Assembly (NCBI RefSeq): GCF_014898815.1
Contig: NW_026515517.1
Location: forward strand, 107,501 to 171,500
Direction: 5' to 3'
From: Panonychus citri
Taxonomy: Eukaryota > Arthropoda > Arachnida > Trombidiformes > Tetranychidae
Length of the DNA: 64,000 nt
Shown: positions 1-11,411 of the stretch, piece after piece
How the letters are laid out: the number at the start of each line of letters is the position of its first letter
How positions within the stretch are numbered: position 1 is the stretch's first letter
Translations under genes and position numbers: made by a program
Notes under the pieces: generated by a model
The model's input: the letters and a program-made list of their open reading frames with translations, nothing else
The model's database searches: none
Told to the model about the DNA's origin: nothing

Positions 1-218
1 GAAAATTAGTTAGAATATTACCCTTGCTTAAATAGTAAAACAAACATACTCCAAATAGCGTGGTTGTAGCAAAATTAAAATTATTTTGTAGCTTGTAAGT
101 AAAACTGTCAATGTTTTCGGTCATTGTTGTTGCAATTTAATGTGTAACTTGTAAAAGTAAAAGTTTCTGATGCTTGAAGTTTTAGCATTGATAAACAACT
201 ATATTATATAACAAACTG

Positions 219-744
219 TTAAACACTCCAATAATCTGGACCTTCATTGGTATCAGAGTCTTGACTCACACCTTTGGCTTTTTCTTTGCCTTCTTCTTCT
301 TCTTCTTCTTCTTCTTCTTCTTCTTCAGAAGCATCAGAATATTCTAGACCTGCTCTTCTAGAGTAAAGTTTTCGCCGTACAAGCGCACCAAGTGAAATTG
401 AGTTAAACAAATTTTTTGAACATTGGGTTTGTGTTAGATTAGACGATTCTTGGGATGTTATTTTTTTCAATGCAGCTTTTGATTGTTTCAATGTATTTGC
501 ATCAGGTAGAAAATTTGTTTTAGATATTTTGTAATTTTGTTGTTGTTGTTGTTGTTGTTTGCTGTTTGTTGCATCTAACATTCCAAGATTACTAGCGTTT
601 AATGCCGTTTGAAAATCGTCAGTTGGTGATTGGTTTTCAGTTGTAGTTGAAACATTCAAATAAGAAGCAGGAGAAGAAAACGAAGGCGAAGAAAAAGATG
701 AAGATTGGTGAACAGTAGAACTACTACTACTATTAGTAGTAGTT

Positions 745-778
<34 letters not shown>

Positions 779-1819
779 GAGGAGGAGGAGGAGGAGGAGG
801 AGGAGGAGGAGGAGAGGACGAAGAGAAGAAGAAGAAGAAGAAGAAGAAGAAGGAGGAGGAGGAGGAGGAGGAGAAGGAGGAGAAGGGTTGGTTGCAGAAG
901 AAGAGGGAAGTGGGTAGAGTAATGATTTTGCTGTTTTGTGATGGGTCGATAAAGATTGCGCAGTTGAATTATTTTCTTTGCTATTTGTTTCCGTGTGACA
1001 CTCAATTTCAGGATTTATACCAATTGTACTGGGAATCTTTGCAACTGAATGCTCATTTAGTTTCTTCATATTTTTTTCAATGTACTCATTATCTTCTCGT
1101 TTTCTTTTTTGATTGTTCAACAAGCTATCTAGATTAGGATTTATTGTTGTTATGTTGTTATCATTCACATAGGCTACATTATTATTATCTAATGCTGAAA
1201 TATCCATCTCTCTTGGGTCAGCATCAGCGATATGATTGGCTGTTCGGTTTTGTCTTGATTTGCTATCTTGGTATTCTTTTTTTTGTATAATTTTCAAGTT
1301 CAAATTGTCTGTACCGAAGTAATTTTTTGGATCGACAAAATTTAGATGTGCAGAAGAACAAGAAGAACAAGAAGCAGTGTTTTGTGGAACTGTTTCTTCT
1401 GGTAAGGTTGTAATGAATAGTTGTCGCTCAATATTACTACGTTGAATGTGCCCAATTGGTTTATGGATGCAGTAGTCAGAGACAGGGGTCACCTCAATTT
1501 TATCAAGCAAAGGTATCATACTTTTATTGGCAGGGTGCAAGTTTGATGAACTTATACAACTATCAGCATAGAGGCAGGCTTCTGCAGTCAAGTGTAATGG
1601 TTTGATACCAATATTATACTGTTGGTAAAAGGGTTGGAAAGAATCAACTTTTCCTGGTTCAAAGTTTCTCTCTTGTTCTGTTCTAATACCAAAATGGCTT
1701 GGAACAGTTATAACAATATTATTCAAACTTTCATTATACCTGCTACGCGTTGAACAATCTTTCATCTGGTTTTCATTTGTTGAATCAATTAATTGCATTA
1801 ACCGTAATAGTTCAGTCAT
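219..1819 (-). CDS. Low-complexity Ser/Pro/Thr/Gln/Glu-rich protein, reading frame broken in a microsatellite
   Basis: I do not recognise this protein. An ATG at 1819 opens a frame that continues past 900 and encodes an ordinary-looking N-terminal half with a basic KRKRED segment. It then enters Pro and Ser runs and turns into an implausible run of about 30 leucines (stop near 656). A different frame over the same repeats reads Pro, Thr and Ser runs and goes on into a sensible C-terminal part (659-219) with a poly-Gln run, a basic RRKLYSRR patch and a 12-residue Glu run. The simplest reading is one gene of roughly 530 residues whose frame changes in the GAA/GAG repeat near 820-840. The cause may be a sequencing indel, a real slippage mutation or two separate genes. 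The basic patches and acidic runs suggest a nuclear protein, which is inference only. Confidence 0.45.
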
Positions 1820-1840
1820 TACTTTTGTTAACCAGGACAC

Positions 1841-2469
1841 AGGATTACAATAGTATTAGTAGTAGTTAATACTATCTAGCTTTTTTTATCTTTCTATCCT
1901 TGGCAAAAATATTTTGCTAATCATGCGAAAATTAGATGTCCACGTATCAACCTTTTAAAGCAGATGTGCCAAAGTTATTGTTTGGCTTTATTAATACACA
2001 AAAGTGTTGAAGTGAGAATTTACAAAAGTATGTAAAGAGGTGTGAATAACGTTTTTGATTATGATGTGAAACTTTAACAATTGCGCTTCTTGTAAGCGAA
2101 GAGGGGCTAAACCAAACTATGAAAACATGAAACATAACAACAACAACAACAACAGCTACATCTCTATCAAATTTTCAAAAATTAAAATACATGTATGTAG
2201 AAGAGTTGTGTATTGTGATTTATTTGCGTCAATTATACTACAACTACATGATGATACATCTTGGTATATATCGGTGATTGATGAGATTTTCGAATAAACA
2301 TCATTGAGTTACAACAACAACTGCAAACAACCAAATTTAAAAAGGAATCATAAACAGGGTATTTTTTCAATCACAGTTGATAACATTATGAACAACACGA
2401 TACAGGATTTATGTTGAGGTTTTTTGTTGGCTGCGTCGTCGTCGTCGTCGTTGTCGTCGTCGTCTTTGC

Positions 2470-2502
<33 letters not shown>

Positions 2503-2519
2503 AGTTTGTTTCTATTCTT

Positions 2520-2551
<32 letters not shown>

Positions 2552-2580
2552 TATAACCATAACAACTTATTGTTTAAAGT
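1841..2580. other. Gene-free stretch with microsatellites
   Basis: No convincing coding frame. It contains (GTC)n near 2433-2463, a (TTG)n run near 2467-2502 and a (TATC)n run near 2521-2550. The short open frame at 1947-2135 has no supporting features. Confidence 0.6.
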
Positions 2581-2952
2581 TTAAATACGTATAACAATAA
2601 GTGGGTATAGATCAGTGGTAAAAAGTGTATGTTTACTGGTTACGATAACAATTTTTTTATTATACATTACAGCTGGACCACGCAACAAATGTAAACACCG
2701 TTTTCCAATAAATGTTTTAACAAAAGACTCACCCGTATTACTTAGCGATCCATATCGAAAGACGCTTATCTCATGTTTAGCTACATAGTCCCAAATCTGA
2801 TTGAGGAGCGAGGTTAAAAACATAATAATAAATGAAAAGAACAGTAAATATTTAAGTTGGTGATGAAACATTATTGCTGAATATGCTAAGAATAACATAT
2901 TACAATAACCATTTGCTAGCCGCTCTCTTTTGTCAGGCCATTCGTCATTCAA
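2581..2952 (-). CDS. Possible small membrane protein
   Basis: Open frame of up to 123 codons on the minus strand. It has no ATG at its 5' end; the first in-frame ATG is at 2898, giving about 105 residues. A strongly hydrophobic stretch covers roughly residues 15-50 of the long form (aromatic and Leu/Ile/Phe rich), followed by a mixed basic/aromatic C-terminal part. This layout, an N-terminal membrane anchor with a short soluble tail, is shared by several small envelope proteins of nuclear arthropod viruses, but no motif identifies a family. It lies on the same strand as the 270-aa gene at 3225-4037. It could be a chance ORF. Confidence 0.33.
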   Translation of the reverse strand: MNDEWPDKRERLANGYCNMLFLAYSAIMFHHQLKYLLFFSFIIMFLTSLLNQIWDYVAKHEISVFRYGSLSNTGESFVKTFIGKRCLHLLRGPAVMYNKKIVIVTSKHTLFTTDLYPLIVIRI

Positions 2953-3224
2953 TACAAAAATGCTAAATGCACTAAATGTTTAGCATCAGCAAGCTAACTT
3001 TTATCTATTCGAAAAAAAAGAGCTAGACATAGAATGGATACATATGGAATAAGCGCATATTCAGCAATAGTCTAATAACTAAACTGATGATGAGTGATGG
3101 ATGCTAATTGAAGTGAACACTTACATGTGGATAATGGGTAACAAGTAATGAACAAAGACTCCGTGTACTAAGGATAACATTGTGTGAGCATTGTGTGCCA
3201 AATTGGTTATTGGTTAGGTTTCTG

Positions 3225-4037
3225 TTAACTTGATTCTTTCCGTTTATTTGTTTGTTGTTGTTGTTGTTGTTTTTGTTGGTAATGGTAGGGGATGTACTTT
3301 GGGTATTGGTATCGGTATTGTTTATTGGTTTTTTGGATATCATCGATGAATACATATTCAATCACCCAATTTGGTATATCGGTTGAATTAAAACGTCCAG
3401 GTTTACATTGAAGACCAAACAGAGCTTTAAGAAGAAGTTTTCTAGTTCGTTGAGCACCGTAAATATTGTCCATTCTTTTATTTATTTTATTGGAGCGAAG
3501 TAGATATTTATTACAAAGACTAACAGATTTACCATCCTGGTGTACCAGTAAATGATATTTTACAAGTTCACTGTAGATATCGATTTTAAGGTTTGACCTT
3601 CTAGAGTGGGCAGATGATTTGGCACCATCATCATCAGTATATCTATCATATATTGCACCTAATCTATCCAGTTCACATAAAAATGGAAATACAATGTTGC
3701 ACATGAAATCTTGATCTTTTTTCATATTTGAATAGTATAAACATGTACATGACGATACATTGAAAGATTCCCAGTATTCAAGGGAACCCGGTTTAGAACG
3801 AAATTGTAGCGCTAGAAGTGATAATGGTTTGCCACTGGTTAATGGAATAACATGGTAACACTGGCCATTGGTATAGTTATCAGCATAAATATTTGACGGT
3901 TCAAAATAAATTTTACATCGACCAGCTGGATGAATGTGACAAGACCAGATATGAGTTGTTGTTGTTGTTGTTGTTGTTGTTGTTGAAGTTGGCGTAATCA
4001 TTGTACCAAAGTTATGGATACTCTCAACAACAGACAT
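3225..4037 (-). CDS. Unrecognised 270-aa protein with poly-Thr and poly-Gln tracts
   Basis: ATG-initiated 270-residue protein not assigned to a family. It starts with a Thr run (about residues 17-28). A soluble-looking body follows with scattered cysteines (CHIHPAGRC, SSCTCLYY) and a region rich in basic residues near 185-205. It ends in a Tyr/Gln-rich tail with a Gln run that overlaps the (TTG)n repeat at 3255-3283. Amino-acid content is balanced outside the repeats, which supports a real gene. Its first 24 coding bases overlap, on the opposite strand, the start of the gene at 4014. Position beside LEF-4 and a two-TM protein suggests a viral structural or expression gene, but this is inference. 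Confidence 0.6.
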   Translation of the reverse strand: MSVVESIHNFGTMITPTSTTTTTTTTTTHIWSCHIHPAGRCKIYFEPSNIYADNYTNGQCYHVIPLTSGKPLSLLALQFRSKPGSLEYWESFNVSSCTCLYYSNMKKDQDFMCNIVFPFLCELDRLGAIYDRYTDDDGAKSSAHSRRSNLKIDIYSELVKYHLLVHQDGKSVSLCNKYLLRSNKINKRMDNIYGAQRTRKLLLKALFGLQCKPGRFNSTDIPNWVIEYVFIDDIQKTNKQYRYQYPKYIPYHYQQKQQQQQQTNKRKESS

Positions 4038-4490
4038 ATTTGTGTATTTGTTGTAAGCAAAGATTGTGATAGCACAATTCAGTTACCAGAAAACAGATTG
4101 TGGTCATTACTTTTCATGAAAACGTCTGTAGCAAACCCTGAACAAGTTTTACTTTATACTTTGGAACCACCACAGCAACCCTTGCCTTTTGAAAATGACT
4201 CAAATTGTGACAGTCAATCAACAACATCAATTCAAACGATAAGGGTACCTGTGAAAAGCGATAACTCTATCTATCTTTCTAGAATAGGTAAACGTGAAAA
4301 ATTTGACAAACAAAAACGTCAGCATCGGCGATATAGAGATTGTAAACTTGATGATACAGTTAATGAAATATTGGAAAAACTTGTTTCAAATAAAATTGTC
4401 TATATATTCAATTATACTGGAACAGTAGAACAACTTTCACTGTTTAACAATCATGTCATCAGCTTTTGGTATGGCATCAAGAAGCATTAG
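4014..4490 (+). CDS. Unrecognised 158-aa protein
   Basis: ATG-initiated ORF of 158 codons. No family recognised. The middle is basic (RIGKREKFDKQKRQHRRYRD, near residues 90-110), which would suit nucleic-acid binding or nuclear localisation. The flanks are mixed hydrophilic/hydrophobic, with no clear TM segment. Its 5' end overlaps the divergent gene at 3225-4037 by 24 bp. Its 3' end overlaps the next gene (start 4453) by 38 bp in another frame. Such compact overlaps fit a viral genome. Confidence 0.5.
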   Translation: MDTLNNRHICVFVVSKDCDSTIQLPENRLWSLLFMKTSVANPEQVLLYTLEPPQQPLPFENDSNCDSQSTTSIQTIRVPVKSDNSIYLSRIGKREKFDKQKRQHRRYRDCKLDDTVNEILEKLVSNKIVYIFNYTGTVEQLSLFNNHVISFWYGIKKH

Positions 4491-5166
4491 TTACATTTTA
4501 ACCCCTGAATGTGATGCTGCTGCTAAAGCAACACGTCGATCTTCACTTGTCAGCTTAATACTTCTAACTATAAGTATACTAATCATTACACTCGCATTCA
4601 TTATTAATTGGAGAAAAGAACGTAAAGTAGCCAAATTGATGGCACAAACCAATAACACACCTTCTAATGTTGCTGCTACTGCTGCTGCCTCTTCTACATC
4701 GTCAGGATCATCATCAGCATCAGCAGCATTAAATAAATCTGCAAATCTACAAAAATCTTCTTCTGATAACCTAACTTCTACTGGAAGCATACCTTCTACA
4801 GGCACTACTACTAATAATAATAATGATACAAACATTAGCAGCAACATCAGCAATTCAGAAATGATAAATAAAATGATAAATGATACCGATAAAATTATAA
4901 GTCATCTAGTAATAACTGGTTGTGGTATGTTAGGTTGTGCTTTACTTGGTAAAATATGGGATTACACAATATTATCAAAAACAATAAAAAATTGTATAAC
5001 TGATGTAAGTAATATTGGTAGTGCTGCTGCTGCTGCTGCTGGAGGTGGTGTTGGAGGAGGACCTTACTCATCATCATCAGGATTATCAGCATCAACAACT
5101 GGATACCCGTCATCATCATCATCATCTTCTTCGTCTGGTATTCGTGTCAATCCTTCAGGATTGTAG
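4453..5166 (+). CDS. Two-TM membrane protein with Ser/Ala/Asn low-complexity linker
   Basis: ATG at 4453 gives 237 residues. TM1 lies near residues 30-52 (SLVSLILLTISILIITLAFI), followed by a basic stop-transfer WRKERK. A long Ala/Ser/Thr/Asn-rich linker runs from about 65 to 135. A second hydrophobic segment (HLVITGCGMLGCALLGKIWD) lies near 150-170, and the C-terminus is Gly/Ser-rich. The small conserved-looking GCGMLGCALLG stretch suggests a packed TM helix as in envelope proteins, but I cannot name a family. It overlaps the upstream gene by 38 bp and precedes LEF-4 by about 150 bp on the same strand. Confidence 0.55.
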   Translation: MSSAFGMASRSISYILTPECDAAAKATRRSSLVSLILLTISILIITLAFIINWRKERKVAKLMAQTNNTPSNVAATAAASSTSSGSSSASAALNKSANLQKSSSDNLTSTGSIPSTGTTTNNNNDTNISSNISNSEMINKMINDTDKIISHLVITGCGMLGCALLGKIWDYTILSKTIKNCITDVSNIGSAAAAAAGGGVGGGPYSSSSGLSASTTGYPSSSSSSSSSGIRVNPSGL

Positions 5167-5203
5167 ATTCTCGTGTCAATCAAGCAAAACCAAACTCAAT
5201 AAG

Positions 5204-5237
<34 letters not shown>

Positions 5238-5318
5238 GCATAATAAACATAATCTCTTAGGAACTTGATTTGCCATTTGTACCATTTATTTCAAACCTGT
5301 ACACTTGTTGGTTTGATA

Positions 5319-5823
5319 ATGTCTACAAGTACCACTACAAGTAAATTAAACATTGAACATGAAAGTTCAATCGTAATTGAGTTGGCACCTGAAGAATATT
5401 TTAACGCTATAGAAAAAAATACTAAAGTAAAAAAGTGTACAGCTTACAACAGTCAATTCTATGATGATGTTATTTTTTACTACAGTAATGACAATGTTCG
5501 TTGTCATTCACGAAGTTTCCAGCAAAAGGTGATTAAAGATAAACGCTATGTATTAGGATTTGAGAAACAGTCAAAACTATTTTTCCCAATAGTTCGTTCG
5601 GTTGCTCACGAAAATAGCATCTCGATTGATGATCAATGTTTACAAAACAATGAAATTGAAACATCAATTTTCAGACAACTTACCTACATACCGATAAATG
5701 TTGTTAATCAAAAACTATCATCATCATTATACTACACTTACAATGCGCATAATGATGATGATGACGATGTAAACTGTATGTATACTAAACATACCAACAT
5801 GTCTGCTGCTTCTGCTGATGCTG

Positions 5824-5855
<32 letters not shown>

Positions 5856-6258
5856 AATACCACTACGTATGATGATATAGATGTAGTGGAAAACGGTAAA
5901 TTTGATCTGGTTACCGACTCGCTGTATGTTAATGTGAATAATGATGAAAAATGTGATGATGCCGAAGACATCATCTTGCAATCAATGTCTGTACCAGGAA
6001 CAACTTGTCCTACTGAATTTATGGTAAGATTAAGTCTTAATAAAATTGAATCTAGATATGGAGTACGGTATAATGTTTCAGCAGAAATTGAGTATACGGC
6101 ATCACTTGAGCTGGACACATTGCACCTTTTGGAACAACATTTAATGTCACAAATGGTGTGGCATGGGTTTATCAATGTTACCTTTGATAACATGTGTATT
6201 TCAGACCTTTTTTTTATGGTTCCACCCAAGTTACAATTTTTCACGGCATTAAAAGTTC

Positions 6259-6304
<46 letters not shown>

Positions 6305-7337
6305 GACAGTCAAACCTGAAAGTGATATTTTAAAAGGTTCATCATGGAAAATTGCTGATGAGGAGCACATTCTTTGGGCATACAAATGGGATGGCGTTAA
6401 AGCAAAACTAATATGGTGTCGTAGCGAAGAAAACCAAGAAGAAGAAGAAGAAAAGAAAGAGTCGACAACAAGTCGTAGTAAGAATAACCATCAGGGAAAC
6501 GCAGATGATGAGTATGATGGAAAAACAACAACAACAACAACAGGCAACAAATGGGTTTGTGCAATCTGTGAAGATGGTTGTGAAATACAAATTTTACCTA
6601 TTAGTGGTGAACTTGAAGAAAAGTTTACACAGAAACAGTTGACATGGTTAGCACGCTTTTGTTTTCAAGTTGAGCTAATGGTCAATTCAATTGTTATTGT
6701 TGAATGTTTAGGTACAATGTTAGGTGGTAAACCGTACACTGTTGACCGACAAACAAATATAGATATATTGTCATACCTGCGGACCTGTATTCTGGCGGGT
6801 CCACAAAACACTGGTAAGAGCCGAATAAGCCTAGATCCATGTCCGGAGAATTATGTGACTTTATCAAAGGGATTCCAGACGTCGTCGTCGTCGTTGCCAT
6901 CATCATCATCACTGTATAAAGACTATCATCATCCTTTGTTGAAAGTGTCTGGTGATCACACTATTCAAGGAAAACCACTCCACATACAAGAATGGTATCC
7001 ACCACCAATACCTTGTACTTATGATACAAGGTTTTTTGATGGTCTAATCATTTACCAAAACAATCAATTGATTAAATTTAAAGAACCATCAATTGATGTA
7101 CAACTACAAGCAAACGGAATTTTCTATACAAGTGAACAGCAACTATTTCCCGGTACAATTGGTAATCCAAAAAAATTACAGTTAACCGTTGGATCAATTT
7201 ATGAAATCAATGCATCATACCAAATTATTAGAAAACGAACCGATAGAAATTTCCCTTCAACAAAAAAAGAGGTTGATATTTTTAAACATGCAGTCACACT
7301 TTTTCTACAAAAACCATCCATTTTTACTTTTGCCTGA
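5319..7337 (+). CDS. lef-4: LEF-4-like RNA polymerase subunit / mRNA capping enzyme
   Basis: In baculoviruses and nudiviruses LEF-4 is a subunit of the viral RNA polymerase carrying RNA triphosphatase and guanylyltransferase activities, and it caps late viral mRNAs in the nucleus. I chose the ATG at 5319 (672 aa); the open frame extends upstream only through a TTG. The guanylyltransferase signature AYKWDGVKAKL, with the Lys that forms the covalent GMP adduct, sits at about residue 356. A motif III-like segment (SIVIVECLG) lies about 100 residues later. Motifs IV and V follow in order (FFDGLIIYQNN, then LIKFKEPSIDVQL). The N-terminal half is where the triphosphatase domain belongs. The protein is longer than typical baculovirus LEF-4 (about 460 aa) because of an Ala run, a Gln run before the active site and Glu-rich inserts. 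The motif order makes the assignment strong despite divergence. Confidence 0.85.
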
Positions 7338-7342
7338 GCACA

Positions 7343-7350
7343 TATAAATA
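7343..7350 (+). promoter_or_regulatory. TATA-like box upstream of dUTPase
   Basis: TATAAATA just after the LEF-4 stop and about 217 bp before the dUTPase ATG. The interval also holds a (TTTC)n run near 7480-7520. It fits a host Pol II type early promoter, but no initiator was identified. Confidence 0.3.
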
Positions 7351-7474
7351 GCGGACAACGTACCACCTAAAAGGTCACTTCAACTTTTACAAGAGTTCTA
7401 CATCATCTCATTGGTAATCTGTGTTATAGTATAGTAGTTGTAGTATTAACAAGCGTTTACTACACTTTTTCGAC

Positions 7475-7521
<47 letters not shown>

Positions 7522-7566
7522 CTCTCTCTCGGTATAGCTTCTGGTTAGAAAAAAAAGTGTTTTGCA

Positions 7567-8016
7567 ATGGATAAACTTCAATACAGTAAACTATGTGAAA
7601 CTGCACTTGAACCTTATCGGTCTAGTGACCAGAGCTCCGGATACGATTTGGCAAGTTCTTCAAGTGAACCCATTATTATTCCACCTGCGGGTGGTCAAGC
7701 AATCATTCCGACAGGAATTGCTATTGCACTGCCTGCCGGATACACTGGAAGAATTGCTTCACGTTCATCTTTGTCATGTATACATCATGTTGAAGTAGGT
7801 GCTGGTGTTATTGATGCTGATTACCGTGGTAACATACATGTTGTCCTGTACAATCATCATTCCAGTGAACCTTTCACTGTAAATTGTGGTGATCGAATTG
7901 GCCAACTGTTAATTGAGAAAGTATTCCATCCACAGTTTGAAGCCATTGAGCCTGATCAAATATTGAATACTACGGATCGCGCCTCGAAAGGACTTGGAAA
8001 TCAAACCAACGTTTAA
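7567..8016 (+). CDS. dut: dUTPase (deoxyuridine 5'-triphosphate nucleotidohydrolase)
   Basis: Hydrolyses dUTP to dUMP and PPi, keeping uracil out of DNA. The 149-aa length is typical of trimeric dUTPases. All five motifs are present in order: motif 1 SSGYDLASS (23-31), motif 2 GRIASRSSLS (61-70), motif 3 GAGVIDADYRGNIHVVLYN (78-96) with the catalytic Asp and the base-stacking Tyr, motif 4 GDRIGQLLIEKV (108-119), and a C-terminal motif 5-like segment TDRASKGLGNQ (136-146). Motif 5 lacks the usual Gly-Gly-Phe aromatic, having Lys-Gly-Leu-Gly, so the C-terminal lid may contact substrate differently. No intron and no low-complexity insert. It is the least expanded gene of the region. Confidence 0.93.
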   Translation: MDKLQYSKLCETALEPYRSSDQSSGYDLASSSSEPIIIPPAGGQAIIPTGIAIALPAGYTGRIASRSSLSCIHHVEVGAGVIDADYRGNIHVVLYNHHSSEPFTVNCGDRIGQLLIEKVFHPQFEAIEPDQILNTTDRASKGLGNQTNV

Positions 8017-8844
8017 ATTTGGTGTTGAAAAACATCCAAACAACTAATGTCAACTAATTAGATTACCATTCAGTTCATCCAATATGCAAGTCATAATATT
8101 AGTAGTAGTAGTTGTTGTTGTAGTTTGGATGTTTTAACAAACACACACACACACACACAGAGACACTTACACACACACTTGCACACATTTTATAACTATT
8201 TTATATTGCTGATTGATTTGTTAAACTGCAAAAAAGGGCAGACTTTAAGACGCCTCCGGAACCAGATGATTTCTCGGGATTGGTGATTAGTGGTTTAATG
8301 ATTCATTAATAATTTTGTCGTGTGTGTGTGTGTGTGTGGATGTGTACGTAGGTCAAACATTGCACTAGTTGCTTTCCGCTTTTTCTTTGATTATTATTTG
8401 ATTATTTTCTTTTTTGCTTATCCTGATATTTACGTCAAATACGTCATAATACGTCACCATTCTCAGTAATCTCCATTAAAACATAAAAACATCTACATTC
8501 TCACAAAAATTTAGAGCCCTTCTACCTGATGACTCACGTCAAAAACTCAAACACATACACATACACAATATTTTTTCATGTATTGCTTCAAATTTACTGA
8601 AAAACAATAAAGCATTATACATTAATCATTAAAACCGATCGACTAGCAATACAATTTTTTCTTTACATTTTACGCGTCATTCCATTTCCATTCGTTTGCT
8701 TTATTGTAACAATATGTTGTGTACTACTACAAACACTGTCATACTGATTACATTGTAGTGACTCTAGTCAGCAAGTCAGTGAGTCATGTTCCAACAATCA
8801 ATAGCTTACGTTCTTCTTTCTTTTTGGCCTCTCGAAGACGTTGT
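8017..8844. other. Gene-free stretch between dUTPase and LEF-9
   Basis: Convergent intergenic region. It contains (CA)n near 8140-8160, (GT)n near 8320-8338, repeated TACGTCA-like words near 8430-8460 and otherwise AT-rich unique sequence. I see no gene. Confidence 0.6.
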
Positions 8845-9635
8845 TCAGGCTGACAGGTTAGCAATCAGGTCATTTGTGAAACAAATTAGAGCTGCTTCAG
8901 GCCAAATATATGTATAAAGACCAGGGTAGCAGGATAGGTCAGCTAGTAAAAGTTTATTCAGATAGACAAGGTTGGTAATGACTACCATATCTTGCATACT
9001 GTAAAACGCAACAAATTGTTCTTTACCATGATGTCGTAGATGTTGATTACCCTGTGAATAGTTGTTATATTGGTTCAAAATGGCATCAGTTTGTTCAGGA
9101 GCATTGAAAAGTTTACTTGTTCTCATCGAGGAAAGAAACATCTTTATAGATTCTGGATTACCTTTACTTTTACTGTCAACCCAATCTTGTAGTTTCGTAT
9201 GACCAGGATGTATTGTTGTTGTTGTATCGTGTATTGGAAACGTTGATCTCTCATTTTCAATCAATACATCATCAATTGACAAAAGATTTAAATTTGGCTG
9301 GGCAAATGCGCACCGTGCTATCTCTTTGAAGGAAGAAAACTCTTCTCGGTAATATGAGGCTCCTGCATCAGCCATAAATTGTGGACCATATCTATGTGTT
9401 TTCTTCCAGAATTCATTATCCTGAAAAACTTGTGGACACCGATGTACCAGAGTACGAACATTTTCTGATAACGAATATCGTGAATCACCAAGTAATGATA
9501 AAACGCGCGAATGTGCACGATTCATTTCAAATTTTGAAATTTTAAATTCAAATGTTTCCGTAAAATCATATGCCTGATCATGATGATGAGCGGAGCTGCT
9601 GCCACTGCCTTCATTACCATAAGATTGGGTAGACA

Positions 9636-9666
<31 letters not shown>

Positions 9667-9685
9667 GACACTAGAATTGTTGTTG

Positions 9686-9723
<38 letters not shown>

Positions 9724-10569
9724 AATATTGTATCGGCGACGTAGAAAGTATATCGTATTTTTATCACCATCAATGTCTTGATGGAAAGGTATACCCCAAC
9801 CGTATGGGAGTACAAGTGTTCGTACACTTGGATCATTGTTACGTATCGGTTTAAAGACACCAAGTGAAGTATTATAGAAAACTGGATCTCGTTTCACAGC
9901 AACAAGATTCAAATCGAATGCTGCAGCTTTTGCCATATCATACAAGATACTCGGAATAAGGATTGTATTATCAGGTATCAATTCTGACATTATTGCAGTT
10001 TGGTATAGTCCGTATGCTTCAAATCCGGTTACACTTGTACGAGCAAGTGAAAATTTACCACTTTTGTATAGTGATAATTGGGGTGTTTTGAAACTTGCAT
10101 TGGTGAAAGCTTTGTATCTTGCCTCAATCGTATCAGCAGAACTGTTGGCATCTACCAGTGCACGTATGAAACAGGTTAACTTGTTTATTGATTGATTTTT
10201 CCATATTGATGGATCAAAAATTAAATATTCTTTCCATTTGAAACATTGATTTTTGTTACTGTACCTTGTTTCTTGATTTGACGGTGTACCTGTTTTTGTT
10301 GTTTTAGTATCACTAGTATTAGTAGTAATAGTATCACTAGTATTATAGTTAGTGGCAGTAGTAGTAGTTGTTGCGATAAATCTTTGCCTATTAAAGCCAA
10401 GAGATGTCGAACGAAATAAATGTTTTGTATCATGCACATAAAAACTAGCCTTATAATTGGTAATATGGATTGATTTATCACAACATTTTGTTGCCTGCAG
10501 GTAACACAATGGAAACTCGTTATTGTTATTTAATTTGAAATTTTGATTAACAAAATGTTTCTGTTGCTG

Positions 10570-10605
<36 letters not shown>

Positions 10606-11280
10606 ATGATAATGATGATACTGGTAGCTAGCTGGTGTATAGTGGTGTGTATGTTTGTGTACAGAACAAATGTAGAATAGAGTATTACCAGACAATGGTT
10701 GGTTTATATGTTCACGTAATGCAGCTTGATTGTGGTGTGCTAACCGATTGAAGGTATCACTCGCAGCATTGTAGACTTCAGTTGTCAGGTTACAAACTAT
10801 ACGTTTACCGGAAACTTTGCATATCCAACCAGTTTTACAGGCAAGACAGTAACCACATCCAGCATCATCATGTGGTGAAACATAATGTTCATGATATGAA
10901 TCATCAGGCTTACAACAGTAGAGAAGTTGGTTTTCTCCAACAGGATGGTACAAAAGGCAATTACCATCTATGAACAGAGTATTGTTTTTTGAACATTTTC
11001 TACAAACAGGTTCATTGGTTAAATCACAGACTGGAATTGAAACATTTTTCGATCCAAGATGATGTGAATGTTTATGTGTACAATTTATCCGATAGATAGA
11101 AGTTGTCTCACACAAATGATCGTATAAATGTGTATCAAGAATTGAAAGCTGTTGGTCCGTAACACTGTTACACCATACATCTGATATAGATTTTAGGTGA
11201 TATTTGTATGTTAGAAAGTATGGTTCAATGTTCATCATGATTTGATCATCATTTGATTGTTGATTTGTCATTGTGCACAT
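8845..11280 (-). CDS. lef-9: LEF-9-like RNA polymerase subunit
   Basis: LEF-9 is the subunit of the baculovirus/nudivirus RNA polymerase related to cellular beta-prime; it carries the metal-binding catalytic Asp triad for late transcription. The 811-aa product starts at ATG 11280. The segment GIPFHQDIDGDKN at about residues 497-509 matches the invariant DxDGD core. About 40 residues upstream, the VAVKRDPVF segment corresponds to the conserved R-P segment that precedes it in beta-prime relatives. Cys/His-rich segments in the first 200 residues (CRKCS, CGYCLACKTGWIC) could bind zinc. Usual LEF-9 is about 500 aa; the excess here is N-terminal sequence plus Gln, Thr/Asn and two Ser/Asn runs, one directly after the catalytic motif. 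The gene is divergent to PIF-3-like with a 131-bp gap. Confidence 0.82.
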
Positions 11281-11411
11281 TTGGGTGAAACGAGTTATCC
11301 ATAAACCTGAAACTTAAAAGAAAGAAGAAGTAGCAAAAGCAGTGGCAAAAAGAAAGGAAAACTAACTAACTAATTCGAAAAAAAGGAAAACAAAGAAAAC
11401 GATTGTATCAC

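Noticed and set aside
705..1005. Overlapping frames encoding long Ser, Arg, Glu, Leu or Tyr runs
   Set aside because: They are translations of the trinucleotide repeats at 720-880 in unused frames and have no non-repeat sequence of their own.
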